Assembly (NCBI GenBank): GCA_965231025.1
Contig: OZ246407.1
Coordinates: 186,001-250,000 of the forward strand
Direction of reading: 5' to 3'
Length of the DNA: 64,000 nt
Origin: PALSA-1335 sp965231025
GTDB lineage: Bacteria > Patescibacteriota > Gracilibacteria > UBA1369
Position numbers and translations under genes: made by a program. Under the pieces are notes generated by a model. It ran no database searches, was not told where the DNA came from, and was given only the letters and a program-made list of their open reading frames with translations. Positions 1 to 8,590 of this stretch are shown piece after piece; positions within the stretch are counted from its first letter, which is position 1, and every line of letters begins with the position of its first letter.

Positions 1-984
1 ACCAAAAGTTTTCAGCAAAAACGCGGGAAAGCGATCGTCAACCATTTGAAAAAGCTCGGGTTCACGGAGATCGGTGACGTGAAGTTCGACGCCAACGGCC
101 ACGCCATGGTCAAAGTGAAATCCGGCAGCGAAAACCTGCTGGTGTCGGTGGATACCCGCGTGCCTTTCGACCAGGATCTCAAGTTCAATATGACCTTCCA
201 GACCGGTCCGTCCGCCGGAAAAAGCATGACCATTGAAGAAAGCAAACTTGATGCGGCATTTATAAAAGCAGCGGGCGGTTTCCGCACAGCCAAAGAACTT
301 TATGACGATGCCGATCTTTCAAAAAAACTGGGAATCAAAAGCGACGCCTATCCGGAAAAAGCGCCAGTTCCGCAGCCAAAACCGGTCGTGGGGCTTCCAA
401 CCGGGCCGGTTCCTGGCGCCGTTCCGGGACAATTGCCGGGGGAACCGGGAGCAAAACTTCCGGGACTGCCAGGTACCATGCCTATTCCCACAGAAGGCGC
501 GCCGGGGGTTGGAGGCCCGGGCGGACTTCCATTCACCATGCCCGCAGACTACAAGGCAAAACAACCACCGCCACAGCTGAAGCCGGAAGGAACCGGAACG
601 GCGGGCGTCACAGGCGGGTACAAAGTAAAACCCGTCCCCGGAATACCGCCCGGAAGCCTGATGGATGCAAAAGCAAAACTGAAACAGAAGGAACAGGAAA
701 CGGAAGAACAGCCGGCCTACGCGTTCGGCGCACCTCCCGTTGCCCCGGGAAGAGTTGGCGGCTTTGGAGCCGCGCCGGGAGCACCCGCAGGTGGTGGATC
801 AAAACCCAAAAGCCATTTTGTCAGAAACATGATCCTCGCCCAGGTGGGCGGGGTCTCAACGGCCGTCGGAGGGGGATTACTCCTCGGTGCGGCAAACTCC
901 GCGCCGCAAAGTGACGTCGCGGTGAACGTGGTGAAAAGCATCTGGCTCGCGCTCAGATCCTTTCTCCCACATCTCCTGAGTTAA
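1..984 (+). CDS. Partial Pro/Gly-rich membrane-anchored protein (start outside window)
   Basis: The frame is open from base 1 with no start codon in view, so only the last 327 residues are visible. A mixed region of about 110 residues is followed by a long Pro/Gly/Ala linker (about nt 355-800) with repeated PGxxPG-like spacing. The protein ends in a hydrophobic segment rich in Gly and Ala (around VGGGLLLGAANSA) and a short amphipathic tail (IWLALRSFLPHLLS). This suggests a globular head joined by a flexible linker to a membrane anchor. It lies 91 bases upstream of a VirB6-like gene on the same strand, so it may belong to the same secretion or pilus-like locus. I do not recognise the family. 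The TTG at 46 is an internal codon rather than a convincing start. Confidence 0.7.
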   Translation, partial: TKSFQQKRGKAIVNHLKKLGFTEIGDVKFDANGHAMVKVKSGSENLLVSVDTRVPFDQDLKFNMTFQTGPSAGKSMTIEESKLDAAFIKAAGGFRTAKELYDDADLSKKLGIKSDAYPEKAPVPQPKPVVGLPTGPVPGAVPGQLPGEPGAKLPGLPGTMPIPTEGAPGVGGPGGLPFTMPADYKAKQPPPQLKPEGTGTAGVTGGYKVKPVPGIPPGSLMDAKAKLKQKEQETEEQPAYAFGAPPVAPGRVGGFGAAPGAPAGGGSKPKSHFVRNMILAQVGGVSTAVGGGLLLGAANSAPQSDVAVNVVKSIWLALRSFLPHLLS

Positions 985-1075
985 CGCCGGGAACAGCGGC
1001 ACGACGGCCCGCCGCAGAACATTTTCCACGGGGCCGGACAAACTTCGCCAAAAATAAAAACTAAACTCTACGCTT

Positions 1076-3685
1076 ATGGTTACCACACTCCAAAACTTTT
1101 GGCTCAAACACAGGAAAGCCATCATCATGGGATCATTCCTGGTCCTGGGGGCCCTCATTCTTCCGCATCTCGCGCAGGCGGTCGACCCGGCTGCCCCCGC
1201 GCCCCAGTCGGCCTCACAGGTAGGACAGGGACTATTGGACGGCCTCAGTCAGGTCATGAAACTGCTCCAGGTCATCTTCTGGCCGGTGCTGTTGATGATC
1301 GGAAGCCTGATGCAGAACGACATCCTCTTTGGCGCGGGAATGGAAGCCAGGTCTCTGGAGGTGTGGGTGAATATCCGCAACATCGTGAACATCCTTTTTG
1401 TGCTCGTACTCCTTGGCATCGCTTTCTACAACGTGATGGGCGCCGGAGAAAACTACCATTTCAAAACGATTCTTCCCAAGTTTGTCATTGCCCTGATCGC
1501 CGTGAACTTTACCTTCATCGCTTTCAAAATAGTGCTCGACGGGGTCAATGTCGTTTCCACGGCGATTTTCGCCCTGCCAAACACGGTTCAGGAAAAACTT
1601 GCCGAGCAAGCGGGAGGTGCCGCAGACCAGGGAATACTGACGGTGGACCAGATTAACGGCATGTGCAGCGCCATTTACGCGGCGGATGTCAATACGCAGA
1701 AACAGGATTATGATGTCAACGTACAGGCGGCACTTGATGCGGCAAAGGGCGGATCCACCATCTGCAGCACCGACAAATTGCCCGAGGGGACGACTTACGG
1801 TGGATCATATCTCCATCCCAAAGCCGTGGACTTTTTCACCAAAGTGGGGGGGAACAACGTCGCGCTGGTAATGGCACTGAGTTTCCAGAACGCCAATTTG
1901 CTGGATAAAGTCTATGGAAAGCAGGACAAGTTAAACGTGGGGACGCTTTCGATCAACATTCTCTTCAGCATCGTCCTCTATGTTATTTACGGCACCGCCT
2001 ACGTAGCACTTTTCGTGCTCTTATTGGTGCGTCTGGTGGTGTTATGGATCATGATGGCCCTTTCACCTCTTATCGTGCTTCCGTACGTCCTTCCCGAAAG
2101 CGTGAAGGGCATGCTCCATGAAGGTGGAGACCTCGGGAAAAAATTCATTGCCAACGCGCTCGCCCCGATTCCGGTCGCATTGGTGATGTCCATCGGTATC
2201 GTGATGATGAACGGATTAAAAACCGCCGATTTTTCAAAGGGTGACCAGTTTCTCCAAACTCCAACCCTCAGTCTGGATCTTTTGACTTCGGGAGTGACCT
2301 CCCTCCAGCAGCTCATCATGGCATTCGGTACCGCGGCATTCATTTGGATCGGCGTGTTCACCGCCATGAAAGGCACATACGCCGAACATCTGACCGAAGG
2401 AATCAAGGGAGCCGTCGGAGGTGCCGCAAAGACATTGGGCAAGTTTGCGGTTGGAAGTATTCCATTGTTCCCGACAGCGCGCGGTACGGCCACCGTTGGT
2501 GCCGTTGGCGCGGCCTTGAAACAGTTACCGAGCCTTCCGGATACCAAATTCCGCGAACAAGCACAAGTCCTGTTCCCGGAACTGATGCAGAAGGGCGGAG
2601 AAATCGGAGGAAAAATGGGAAAGTCCAAAGATAAGGCCGAATTTTTTAAGAACGCAAAAGAGACCCCCTCGAGCATGGTGGGCGACCCCGCGATTCAAAA
2701 AGGCTGGGCCGAATACTATGGAAAGGGCGCGGGTAAAAGCCAGCACGCGGATCTGGCAAAGTGGTTAAAGGATGCGGGTTACAAAGGAGATGTGAAGAAA
2801 TTTCTCGAAGAGGCGGAAGCCGGAAATGTTGATCCTAACATGATGAGACAGATCTACAATGCCGCCGGCATCTCAACGAGTTCCGCGAGTGGATTACCTT
2901 CATCTCCTTCCGCCGCATCAAAAGAGCAGCAGGATAAGGCGCTGAAAAACAAGTATGCCGATACCAAGAAGCTCAGAGAAAGCGGGGCACTCACCGATGA
3001 TATTGCTAACGAAGACCAGTTGAAGAAGATCCAGGCTCGAATCAAAAAAGGAGAAGGCAAAAAACCGGACTCCCCGGAAGCCAAGGATGCCGCAGCAGCA
3101 CTGGCCGAACTGGATGCAATCGACAAGAAGGTTCAGGCGAGAGAAACTGAACTTGGGCAGGTTGAGCGTTCCGTGAAATTCAAGATCACCGAAAATCTTG
3201 CCGGCGGCAAGCCCACCGAACAAAATTTCCAGAATGTTGAAGCGGCCCTCAAGCAACAGGTTGATCAGATCGTCGGCTCAAAGGGCGCGACCGAAAGCGA
3301 TGCCGATTATACCAAGAGAAGGGAAGCCGCGGAGAAAAAAGTTCTGGACGCTGCGGGAAAAAACATGTCCAAAGACCAGCAGGCTGCATTCATGACCGCG
3401 GGAGGCACAGCTGCGGGAACGAGCCTGGTAAGCAGAATCGTCCCGGGTGGAGCATCAACAGCGGCAAAACCACCGGCCAAACCGGCGCCTGCCGCACCAA
3501 AACCACCTGCCGCACCGGCAAAACCGCCAGCCGCACCACCGCCGAAACCACCAAAAATCACCACTGAACCGAAACCGACCGTCGCAGGAACTGCCTCAGG
3601 GCAGGAATCTCCGGGAAGAAATTGGGTGTATGATGCTGCCGCCAATGCAGGCAAAGGAGAATGGATAAATAATCCAAATCCGTAA
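1076..3685 (+). CDS. Polytopic membrane protein, VirB6/TrbL-like, with long helical tail
   Basis: 869 residues. An N-terminal hydrophobic segment (about 16-36, ending HLAQA) reads as a signal or first membrane helix. Further helices lie near 60-80, 98-120, 132-152, 290-340 (two), 356-380 and 408-430. The core resembles VirB6/TrbL-type inner-membrane channel subunits of type IV secretion systems, especially the conserved-looking stretch MMALSPLIVLPYVLP. After residue 440 comes a long polar tail with Lys/Ala/Glu-rich helices and a Pro/Ala/Lys segment (about 795-830). A 500-residue soluble tail is long for VirB6. There is no Shine-Dalgarno; the start is preceded by an A-rich leader (AAAAATAAAAACTAAA). 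No VirB4-type ATPase lies in the window, so the secretion role is inference from topology and neighbours. Confidence 0.65.
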   Translation: MVTTLQNFWLKHRKAIIMGSFLVLGALILPHLAQAVDPAAPAPQSASQVGQGLLDGLSQVMKLLQVIFWPVLLMIGSLMQNDILFGAGMEARSLEVWVNIRNIVNILFVLVLLGIAFYNVMGAGENYHFKTILPKFVIALIAVNFTFIAFKIVLDGVNVVSTAIFALPNTVQEKLAEQAGGAADQGILTVDQINGMCSAIYAADVNTQKQDYDVNVQAALDAAKGGSTICSTDKLPEGTTYGGSYLHPKAVDFFTKVGGNNVALVMALSFQNANLLDKVYGKQDKLNVGTLSINILFSIVLYVIYGTAYVALFVLLLVRLVVLWIMMALSPLIVLPYVLPESVKGMLHEGGDLGKKFIANALAPIPVALVMSIGIVMMNGLKTADFSKGDQFLQTPTLSLDLLTSGVTSLQQLIMAFGTAAFIWIGVFTAMKGTYAEHLTEGIKGAVGGAAKTLGKFAVGSIPLFPTARGTATVGAVGAALKQLPSLPDTKFREQAQVLFPELMQKGGEIGGKMGKSKDKAEFFKNAKETPSSMVGDPAIQKGWAEYYGKGAGKSQHADLAKWLKDAGYKGDVKKFLEEAEAGNVDPNMMRQIYNAAGISTSSASGLPSSPSAASKEQQDKALKNKYADTKKLRESGALTDDIANEDQLKKIQARIKKGEGKKPDSPEAKDAAAALAELDAIDKKVQARETELGQVERSVKFKITENLAGGKPTEQNFQNVEAALKQQVDQIVGSKGATESDADYTKRREAAEKKVLDAAGKNMSKDQQAAFMTAGGTAAGTSLVSRIVPGGASTAAKPPAKPAPAAPKPPAAPAKPPAAPPPKPPKITTEPKPTVAGTASGQESPGRNWVYDAAANAGKGEWINNPNP

Positions 3686-3692
3686 TCGCAAT

Positions 3693-3720
3693 TTGACAAA
3701 ACTAAAAATAATGATAGAAT
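3693..3720 (+). promoter_or_regulatory. Promoter with consensus -35 (TTGACA-N16-TAGAAT)
   Basis: TTGACA at 3693-3698 and TAGAAT at 3715-3720 are separated by 16 bases, just after the stop of the VirB6-like gene. A start site near 3727 would give the next gene a leader of about 208 nt. It separates the 1211-residue gene transcriptionally from the two genes upstream. Confidence 0.65.
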
Positions 3721-3726
3721 TAGCGC

Positions 3727-3934
3727 GAGAACACTGCAGGTTTCACTTCTCATCTGACAATCAGAAAAACCATCAACGAAAACTAAAGCATTGGTCAGAC
3801 GGCCGCCACAAGGCCGTACACGCTCAGTGGGCATTCATGACTGAACAAGTCATGTTCGCAGCCGGAGCTTATGCAACGTACCGTCATCACACCGATACGG
3901 CCGGAGCACATACATCCCCTCACCAAGGATCCCT
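3727..3934 (+). promoter_or_regulatory. Long structured 5' leader of the 1211-residue gene
   Basis: About 208 nt lie between the inferred transcription start and the ATG at 3935. Two perfect hairpins are visible: ACGGCC (3799-3804) pairs with GGCCGT (3812-3817), and CATGACT (3836-3842) pairs with AGTCATG (3848-3854) around a 5-nt loop. No riboswitch family is recognised. An overlapping 81-codon frame here (from 3693) lacks any start signal and is probably not translated. Confidence 0.45.
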
Positions 3935-6900
3935 ATGATGACACATGCTTTCCTCAAGAACCTGGCCAAGGCAAAATCAGCGCTCTTTACGGGTAATCTT
4001 TTGAGCTGCGGTCTTTTCATGACCGGCAAACCGGGAACGGCGGCAAACAACCGTTCTGTTTTCGCGACCACCGGCTCCCCAAGCGGTTCCGGCAGCGGTC
4101 CGGAAAAGGACGACGAGGAGAAAAAGAAGGAGGAAGAGAAGAAAAAGAAAGAAAAAGAGGAGGAGGAAAAAAAGAAAAAGGACGAAGAAGAAAAAGAAAA
4201 GAAGAAGAAAAAGGAGAAGGAGGGAAGCGAAGATGAAGATGAGGAGGAAGAGGATATTGAAACGACCAAGGAGAGAATCGGCAGGATGGCCAAGTCCGCC
4301 GCGGAAAGTTCGGAAAAACTTGCCGAACAGATCAAGCTCACGGAAAAAGAGCAGCAAAGTCCGAATGCGGAAAAAATGAAACGTCTCAATGAAGAAATGT
4401 CAGCGATCAACAGGGAAGATGCCGCAGTCGGAGAACCGACCCGCAAGTATCTGGATGAACTGGTTACATCCAAAAAAATACCCAAGGGGAAAGCAAAAAA
4501 GCTTTTGAATCTGGATCCGCTCGACGAAAAATTCGAGAGCAAATTTAAGTCCATTATCAAAGGAATTCCGGGACTCGAAGCCTCTTCCCCGGAAGTGAAA
4601 AAAATAAAGGAACTCAAGGAAAAGGAGGCAAAAAAAATCAAAGAGCTCGACAAAAAAATGAAGGAAGCGATGTCGAAACTGCGCGAACTCACCAATGAAC
4701 TCGGGGAGGCACTGATCAAAAAAGCGGATCAGGAAAAAGCCAAGAAACGGCTCGGAACCATGACAGGGCTCAACCTGAAGCCGGGGCAGGTTCTCACCTA
4801 CCACAACGAGGAGGATAAAGAGAAAAAAGAGAAGAAAAAGAAGTATGCGACCATCAAAGAGGTCGGTTTTGAAGACCTTGAAATCCTCGATGACGAGGGA
4901 AACGTCGTTAAAAAAATACCTTCCACAACACCAAAGATCGTGGTGGAATCCATTAATCCGGAAACAAACGCCATCGAGAAAGACACGTTCAACGCCATGG
5001 AATTTCATGAGTGGGTGGACCAGAATGATGTTCTGGAAGACATTGATTCGATGGACAAGCTCAAAAAAAGCATCGGTTGTGAAATAAAAAAAGGAAACAT
5101 TTTTGAGTTTGAAGAAACCATAAATCCCGGAACAAAGGAGGCGACCACCGTCGGCCAGAAAGTGGAGATCAAGGACATCAACGACAAAAACCTTAAAATA
5201 TACCTGGATAAAGAGGTCGTTACCGCATCCGGAAAAACCAAGGAACTCAGTTTTGACCAGTTCGCCAAATGGTTCAAGCAAAAGGAGGTTGTTCGGGAAA
5301 TTGAAACCATCGAAAAATTAAGAACCGAACTTTCCGCCCAGCGCGAAGTATTAAACACCATTTACGAACGTGATCCGGGAAAATATCCGGCTATTGAAGC
5401 GAAGGACGGAGAAGTACTCTATTACGACGACGGGAGCAACCGCCAGTTCGTCATCAAAAAAGTGGATGAGAAAGGCAAAAAAATCATTTTCGATAACGGC
5501 CAGGAAAAATCTTTCGCCGGATTCTTGTCCTGGGTGAAAAAAAACGAGGTCGAAAAGAGATCCCCCGACGCCGAAGCGAAAAAACAGACCGAACTTATTG
5601 ACGACCCCAAAGAAAAAGCCGCAAAAGAGGAACTCGTCAAAAAGAATACCGAAAAAGAGATGGAAGAAAGAAAAAAACAGGGAGAAAAAATGCCTCCGGA
5701 CGCGGGCCTGCCCGATGTCGAAGAAGCCGCCCACCACTCGGTGGGGGCGCTCAAGCAGCTCTGGAGAAACACGCATTTCCTCTCCATCGGCGATCTTGGA
5801 GAAATTGGAAAAACCATCTGGGAGCTCATCAAACGCCGCTGGGGAAGAAGGCAAAAAGGCCGCGTGGGTACCGTTGGCCAGTTAATGTTCGGCCATAACG
5901 CCGTGGGCGCGGAGTTCAAGAGTTTGGCTCAAAGTGCCGAAAACGAAGAAGTGCAGCACCACGTCCACGTGATGGAAACGATGGGTATTGCCGACGTCAA
6001 AGCCGAACTTCATCATCCTCCCGATAAAGATACGTTGAAGGCCGCCATTACGGTAATGTGTAAAAAAGGACAGATGCGCTGGGATGACCATAATTTCTGG
6101 CATGCGCTCCAGCACTTAGGTGGGGGGGACATCAATCCCGTTCCTCCAAAATATCTTGAGGACATTGAAGCCACCATTGACGGCTGGTGGGGCCAGGACA
6201 CTTTTTTGGAGTTCCGCCGCAATCAGGATTCTTCCTACAAGAGCGTCAAAGGGAGCTTTATGGAAAACGCCAAGCGTCTTGAAAACGACCCGAGCGGTTT
6301 GAGAGGGGAACTTCAGCGTTTGCTTTTCAATTTTATCAAAGGAGATTACGTGAATCCCTGCCAATACGAGGCATATTTGGCATATTCCATTGATGCCGGA
6401 AAGATGGGATTCGAAGACAAGATGTTTTTTCTGCTCATGGGTGTTGCCGCGCAGAATCAAAAGGGAGAAACACTCCTCCATTTGGAACGCGTCGCTGAAC
6501 TCGACGGTGATTACCTTGCAAAAGTCCCGCTCATCGAATTCTTTACCAGTCCATGGTTGAGACAATATAACAGCAAAGGAGAACCCATCTGGGATCCAAA
6601 AACCGGGAAATATCAGGAGGGACGCCCGGATTTCAACACATTCAAACACTGGATGAACGAGTATGTCATACCAGAAATCCCCGGAGGATCCCTGGAGAAT
6701 TTAACAAGCGCGGACCAGTTGTACTGGAAACAGAAAGGCAAAGAAGGAAGTGTGTTTGCCGATTTTGTCCGCGATGAGATTGCTTGGGATCCATGGTCCA
6801 GGTACCGCGCTGAAAAAGCTTCACGCGATCCGAGTTCCTGGGACCATGACGATATGGATATGTTTGTTCACCTCATGGATGAAGGTTCCATTGAACAGAT

Positions 6901-7570
6901 CTTGAGGTATTCGGGAGGTGCCAGACTCCAGGTATCATTTACTGGTTTGAAAAATTCTTTTGCCGGTCAGAATGAATTTATAAAACGTAAAATTACCCAT
7001 TTGCAAAGGGATATCAAAAATGGGGATAAGGAAAAGGCAAAAACTGATTACGCAGAAGTTATTCGTATGCTCAAAGCGTTTATACGTTTTGATGCCACGG
7101 TTTCGACCCGCTACGATCACGCCGCCCCGGGTAAAGTGCGCTTCAGTGAAGACATGTTCAACAGCAAGCCGCTTTGTGCAAAAGATAACGTCATTGTCTT
7201 TATCGATGAGATGCGTGACCTGGTAAAAACACTTTCAAATGAGGTCGGGATGTCCGAAGATTTTGATAAAGTAATGGAAAACATTCCTTCGAATAAGGAG
7301 ACGGAATGTAAAGCCCAAAATGCAGTGGTGAGGGACTTCGGATCAAAATTGAACAAAAGCCTGGACAAATATATTGAAGAAAAAGGTCTGGAAAACCTTG
7401 CGAACATCCTCTCCCAAAACAGGTTAAGGGGCCTCAGCGACAAGATTACGGACAGAAGCGCTGATACGGCGGCAAAGGAAGAAGCAATGGCCATGAAATC
7501 AATGACATCAAAACCGAAAAAAGCCGCAAACGACAACGCGGACATAGCCGATCTCTCCGAAGCGGCATAA
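3935..7570 (+). CDS. Large charged helical protein with Glu/Lys tract and three SH3-like repeats
   Basis: 1211 residues, family not recognised. Residues about 56-108 are almost pure Glu/Lys/Asp, an extended charged rod or coiled coil, followed by further charged helices to about 275. Three imperfect repeats of 55-90 residues follow (about 283-372, 383-457, 491-545). Each begins Gxxxxxxxx with a beta-rich core and closes with an F-x-x-W motif: MEFHEWVDQNDVLEDI, FDQFAKWFKQKEVVREI, FAGFLSWVKKNEVEK. The last 620 residues are Trp/His-rich and mostly helical, without known catalytic motifs. The first 35 residues could be a weak signal or membrane segment (LLSCGLFM). The start is supported by AAGGA six bases upstream. 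It probably works with the upstream membrane proteins, but this is inference from position only. Confidence 0.7.
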   Translation: MMTHAFLKNLAKAKSALFTGNLLSCGLFMTGKPGTAANNRSVFATTGSPSGSGSGPEKDDEEKKKEEEKKKKEKEEEEKKKKDEEEKEKKKKKEKEGSEDEDEEEEDIETTKERIGRMAKSAAESSEKLAEQIKLTEKEQQSPNAEKMKRLNEEMSAINREDAAVGEPTRKYLDELVTSKKIPKGKAKKLLNLDPLDEKFESKFKSIIKGIPGLEASSPEVKKIKELKEKEAKKIKELDKKMKEAMSKLRELTNELGEALIKKADQEKAKKRLGTMTGLNLKPGQVLTYHNEEDKEKKEKKKKYATIKEVGFEDLEILDDEGNVVKKIPSTTPKIVVESINPETNAIEKDTFNAMEFHEWVDQNDVLEDIDSMDKLKKSIGCEIKKGNIFEFEETINPGTKEATTVGQKVEIKDINDKNLKIYLDKEVVTASGKTKELSFDQFAKWFKQKEVVREIETIEKLRTELSAQREVLNTIYERDPGKYPAIEAKDGEVLYYDDGSNRQFVIKKVDEKGKKIIFDNGQEKSFAGFLSWVKKNEVEKRSPDAEAKKQTELIDDPKEKAAKEELVKKNTEKEMEERKKQGEKMPPDAGLPDVEEAAHHSVGALKQLWRNTHFLSIGDLGEIGKTIWELIKRRWGRRQKGRVGTVGQLMFGHNAVGAEFKSLAQSAENEEVQHHVHVMETMGIADVKAELHHPPDKDTLKAAITVMCKKGQMRWDDHNFWHALQHLGGGDINPVPPKYLEDIEATIDGWWGQDTFLEFRRNQDSSYKSVKGSFMENAKRLENDPSGLRGELQRLLFNFIKGDYVNPCQYEAYLAYSIDAGKMGFEDKMFFLLMGVAAQNQKGETLLHLERVAELDGDYLAKVPLIEFFTSPWLRQYNSKGEPIWDPKTGKYQEGRPDFNTFKHWMNEYVIPEIPGGSLENLTSADQLYWKQKGKEGSVFADFVRDEIAWDPWSRYRAEKASRDPSSWDHDDMDMFVHLMDEGSIEQILRYSGGARLQVSFTGLKNSFAGQNEFIKRKITHLQRDIKNGDKEKAKTDYAEVIRMLKAFIRFDATVSTRYDHAAPGKVRFSEDMFNSKPLCAKDNVIVFIDEMRDLVKTLSNEVGMSEDFDKVMENIPSNKETECKAQNAVVRDFGSKLNKSLDKYIEEKGLENLANILSQNRLRGLSDKITDRSADTAAKEEAMAMKSMTSKPKKAANDNADIADLSEAA

Positions 7571-7598
7571 ATTTTCATAAAAATATTCAGGGCTTGAG

Positions 7599-7631
7599 CC
7601 ACTCGCGACCATGAAAAACGGCCGCGAGTGG
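7599..7631. repeat. 9-bp perfect inverted repeat after the 1211-residue gene
   Basis: CCACTCGCG (7599-7607) and CGCGAGTGG (7623-7631) pair around a 15-nt loop, 29 bases after the stop codon. No T-run follows on either side, so it is not a standard intrinsic terminator. It may protect the transcript 3' end. The remainder of 7571-8113 holds one possible small ORF and the atp terminator. Confidence 0.5.
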
Positions 7632-7691
7632 TCGAGCTGCCTTCTAAGAGCTAAGGAAGGAATGAGATGCTAAGGCACGATGTCCTGCGCG

Positions 7692-7877
7692 TCATTTCCA
7701 CCAATAAGGGCGAGGGCCCCCGTGGAAATCGCGACAGACTTCGCTTCCAACAGGTTTAGCCTCCTCTTCCCGTGAGGGCGGAGGTGGCGGAGCGGACTCC
7801 TTCTTCGGCCCGATGCTTCCATCGGCTCCAGCCTTGACGATGCCCGCTGCAACCAGACAAAACGTGATCGGATCCAT
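7692..7877 (-). CDS. Possible 61-residue small protein
   Basis: The frame starts MDPITFCLVAAGIVKAGADG, contains a run of five prolines and charged residues (SREEEAKP), and ends HGGPRPYWWK. A GGGAG lies seven bases before the ATG, which is better than most starts in this window; a GTG two codons earlier is also possible. A 25-codon frame (7880-7957) ends just upstream with a TGA overlapping that GTG, but its own AGGAG sits only two bases from its ATG. It lies alone between convergent larger genes and has no recognised domain. It may be a chance frame, since overlapping frames of similar length exist. Confidence 0.35.
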   Translation of the reverse strand: MDPITFCLVAAGIVKAGADGSIGPKKESAPPPPPSREEEAKPVGSEVCRDFHGGPRPYWWK

Positions 7878-8056
7878 GTTCACTCTCCCGGAGACTCAAC
7901 ACAAGTGACCTGTTTTTTGCCACCCCGAACCATTCGGGAGGCAAATCCCAAATCCATAGCTCCTTATTGTGAAAGAGCAGCTTGTGTAATCAAAACTATA
8001 GACTCTAATTATTAAATATTCCTAAAAAACCGTGAGAAAAGAATGAAAAAGCATTC

Positions 8057-8086
8057 AAAAAAGGCCGCGAGATAATTCTCCACGGC
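8057..8086 (-). terminator. Intrinsic terminator of the atp operon
   Basis: Read on the minus strand, GCCGTGGAGA pairs with TCTCGCGGC (one bulged G, one wobble) around ATTA and is followed by CCTTTTTT. It lies 28 bases past the atpC stop, on the correct strand to end the ATP synthase transcript. Confidence 0.75.
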
Positions 8087-8113
8087 ACTTGTACAGTTCA
8101 TTCCAAAACAAAC

Positions 8114-8533
8114 CTAATCCTTCCTCTTCTTATACTTGTTCACCTCCGCCAGGCGTTCGCGGATCATCAATGAGCGCATCTCGGCTTCGAGTTTCTCGCG
8201 GTCAACATCATCTTTGGCGTGTTTGAGCATCTCCTGGGCCCGTACGCGGGCGGCTTTGGCCTGTTCCGCTTCGATGGCGTCGATGTTTTCGGCGGCGTCG
8301 GCAATAATGGTGGCCTTATTGTTAAGAACCTCAAGGTAGCCGCCGTTCACAAACAAAACCTCTTCGGTTTTATCCGTTTTCACCACACGCATGGCACCTG
8401 GACCCAGTTTGGTGACCAGAGGGTGGTGATTGGTCAAAATTCCGATCTCTCCGTCCACAGCGGGAGCGACGAGCATTTCGATGTCGCCTGAGTAGAGTGA
8501 CCCTTCCGCTGTAACGATGCTGAGGTGAAACAT
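8114..8533 (-). CDS. atpC: ATP synthase F1 epsilon subunit
   Basis: 139 residues. The central-stalk epsilon subunit couples rotation to catalysis and can inhibit ATP hydrolysis. The N-terminal beta-sandwich is clear (LVAPAVDGEIGILTNHHPLV, then FVNGGYLEVLNNKATIIAD) and is followed by the usual two-helix C-terminal domain. Length matches the family. It is the last gene of the operon, 54 bases after atpD, and a terminator follows. The start ATG has no Shine-Dalgarno; the gap before it carries the CCTACA-type minisatellite also seen between atpG and atpA. Confidence 0.95.
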   Translation of the reverse strand: MFHLSIVTAEGSLYSGDIEMLVAPAVDGEIGILTNHHPLVTKLGPGAMRVVKTDKTEEVLFVNGGYLEVLNNKATIIADAAENIDAIEAEQAKAARVRAQEMLKHAKDDVDREKLEAEMRSLMIRERLAEVNKYKKRKD

Positions 8534-8556
8534 GTGAGATAGATAATATACAGAAA

Positions 8557-8590
8557 ACCTACAACCTACATCCTACCATTCAATGACCTA
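8557..8590. repeat. Degenerate CCTACA minisatellite between atpD and atpC
   Basis: On the plus strand the gap reads as repeated ACCTACA/CCTACC units (minus: GTAGG, GGATGTAGG). The same unit family fills the atpG-atpA gap at 10906-10975. It runs up to the atpD stop codon. Confidence 0.5.

Noticed and set aside
3693..3938. 81-codon frame in the leader of the 1211-residue gene
   Set aside because: It begins at the -35 element of a good promoter and overlaps the downstream start. His/Arg-rich with no start signal.
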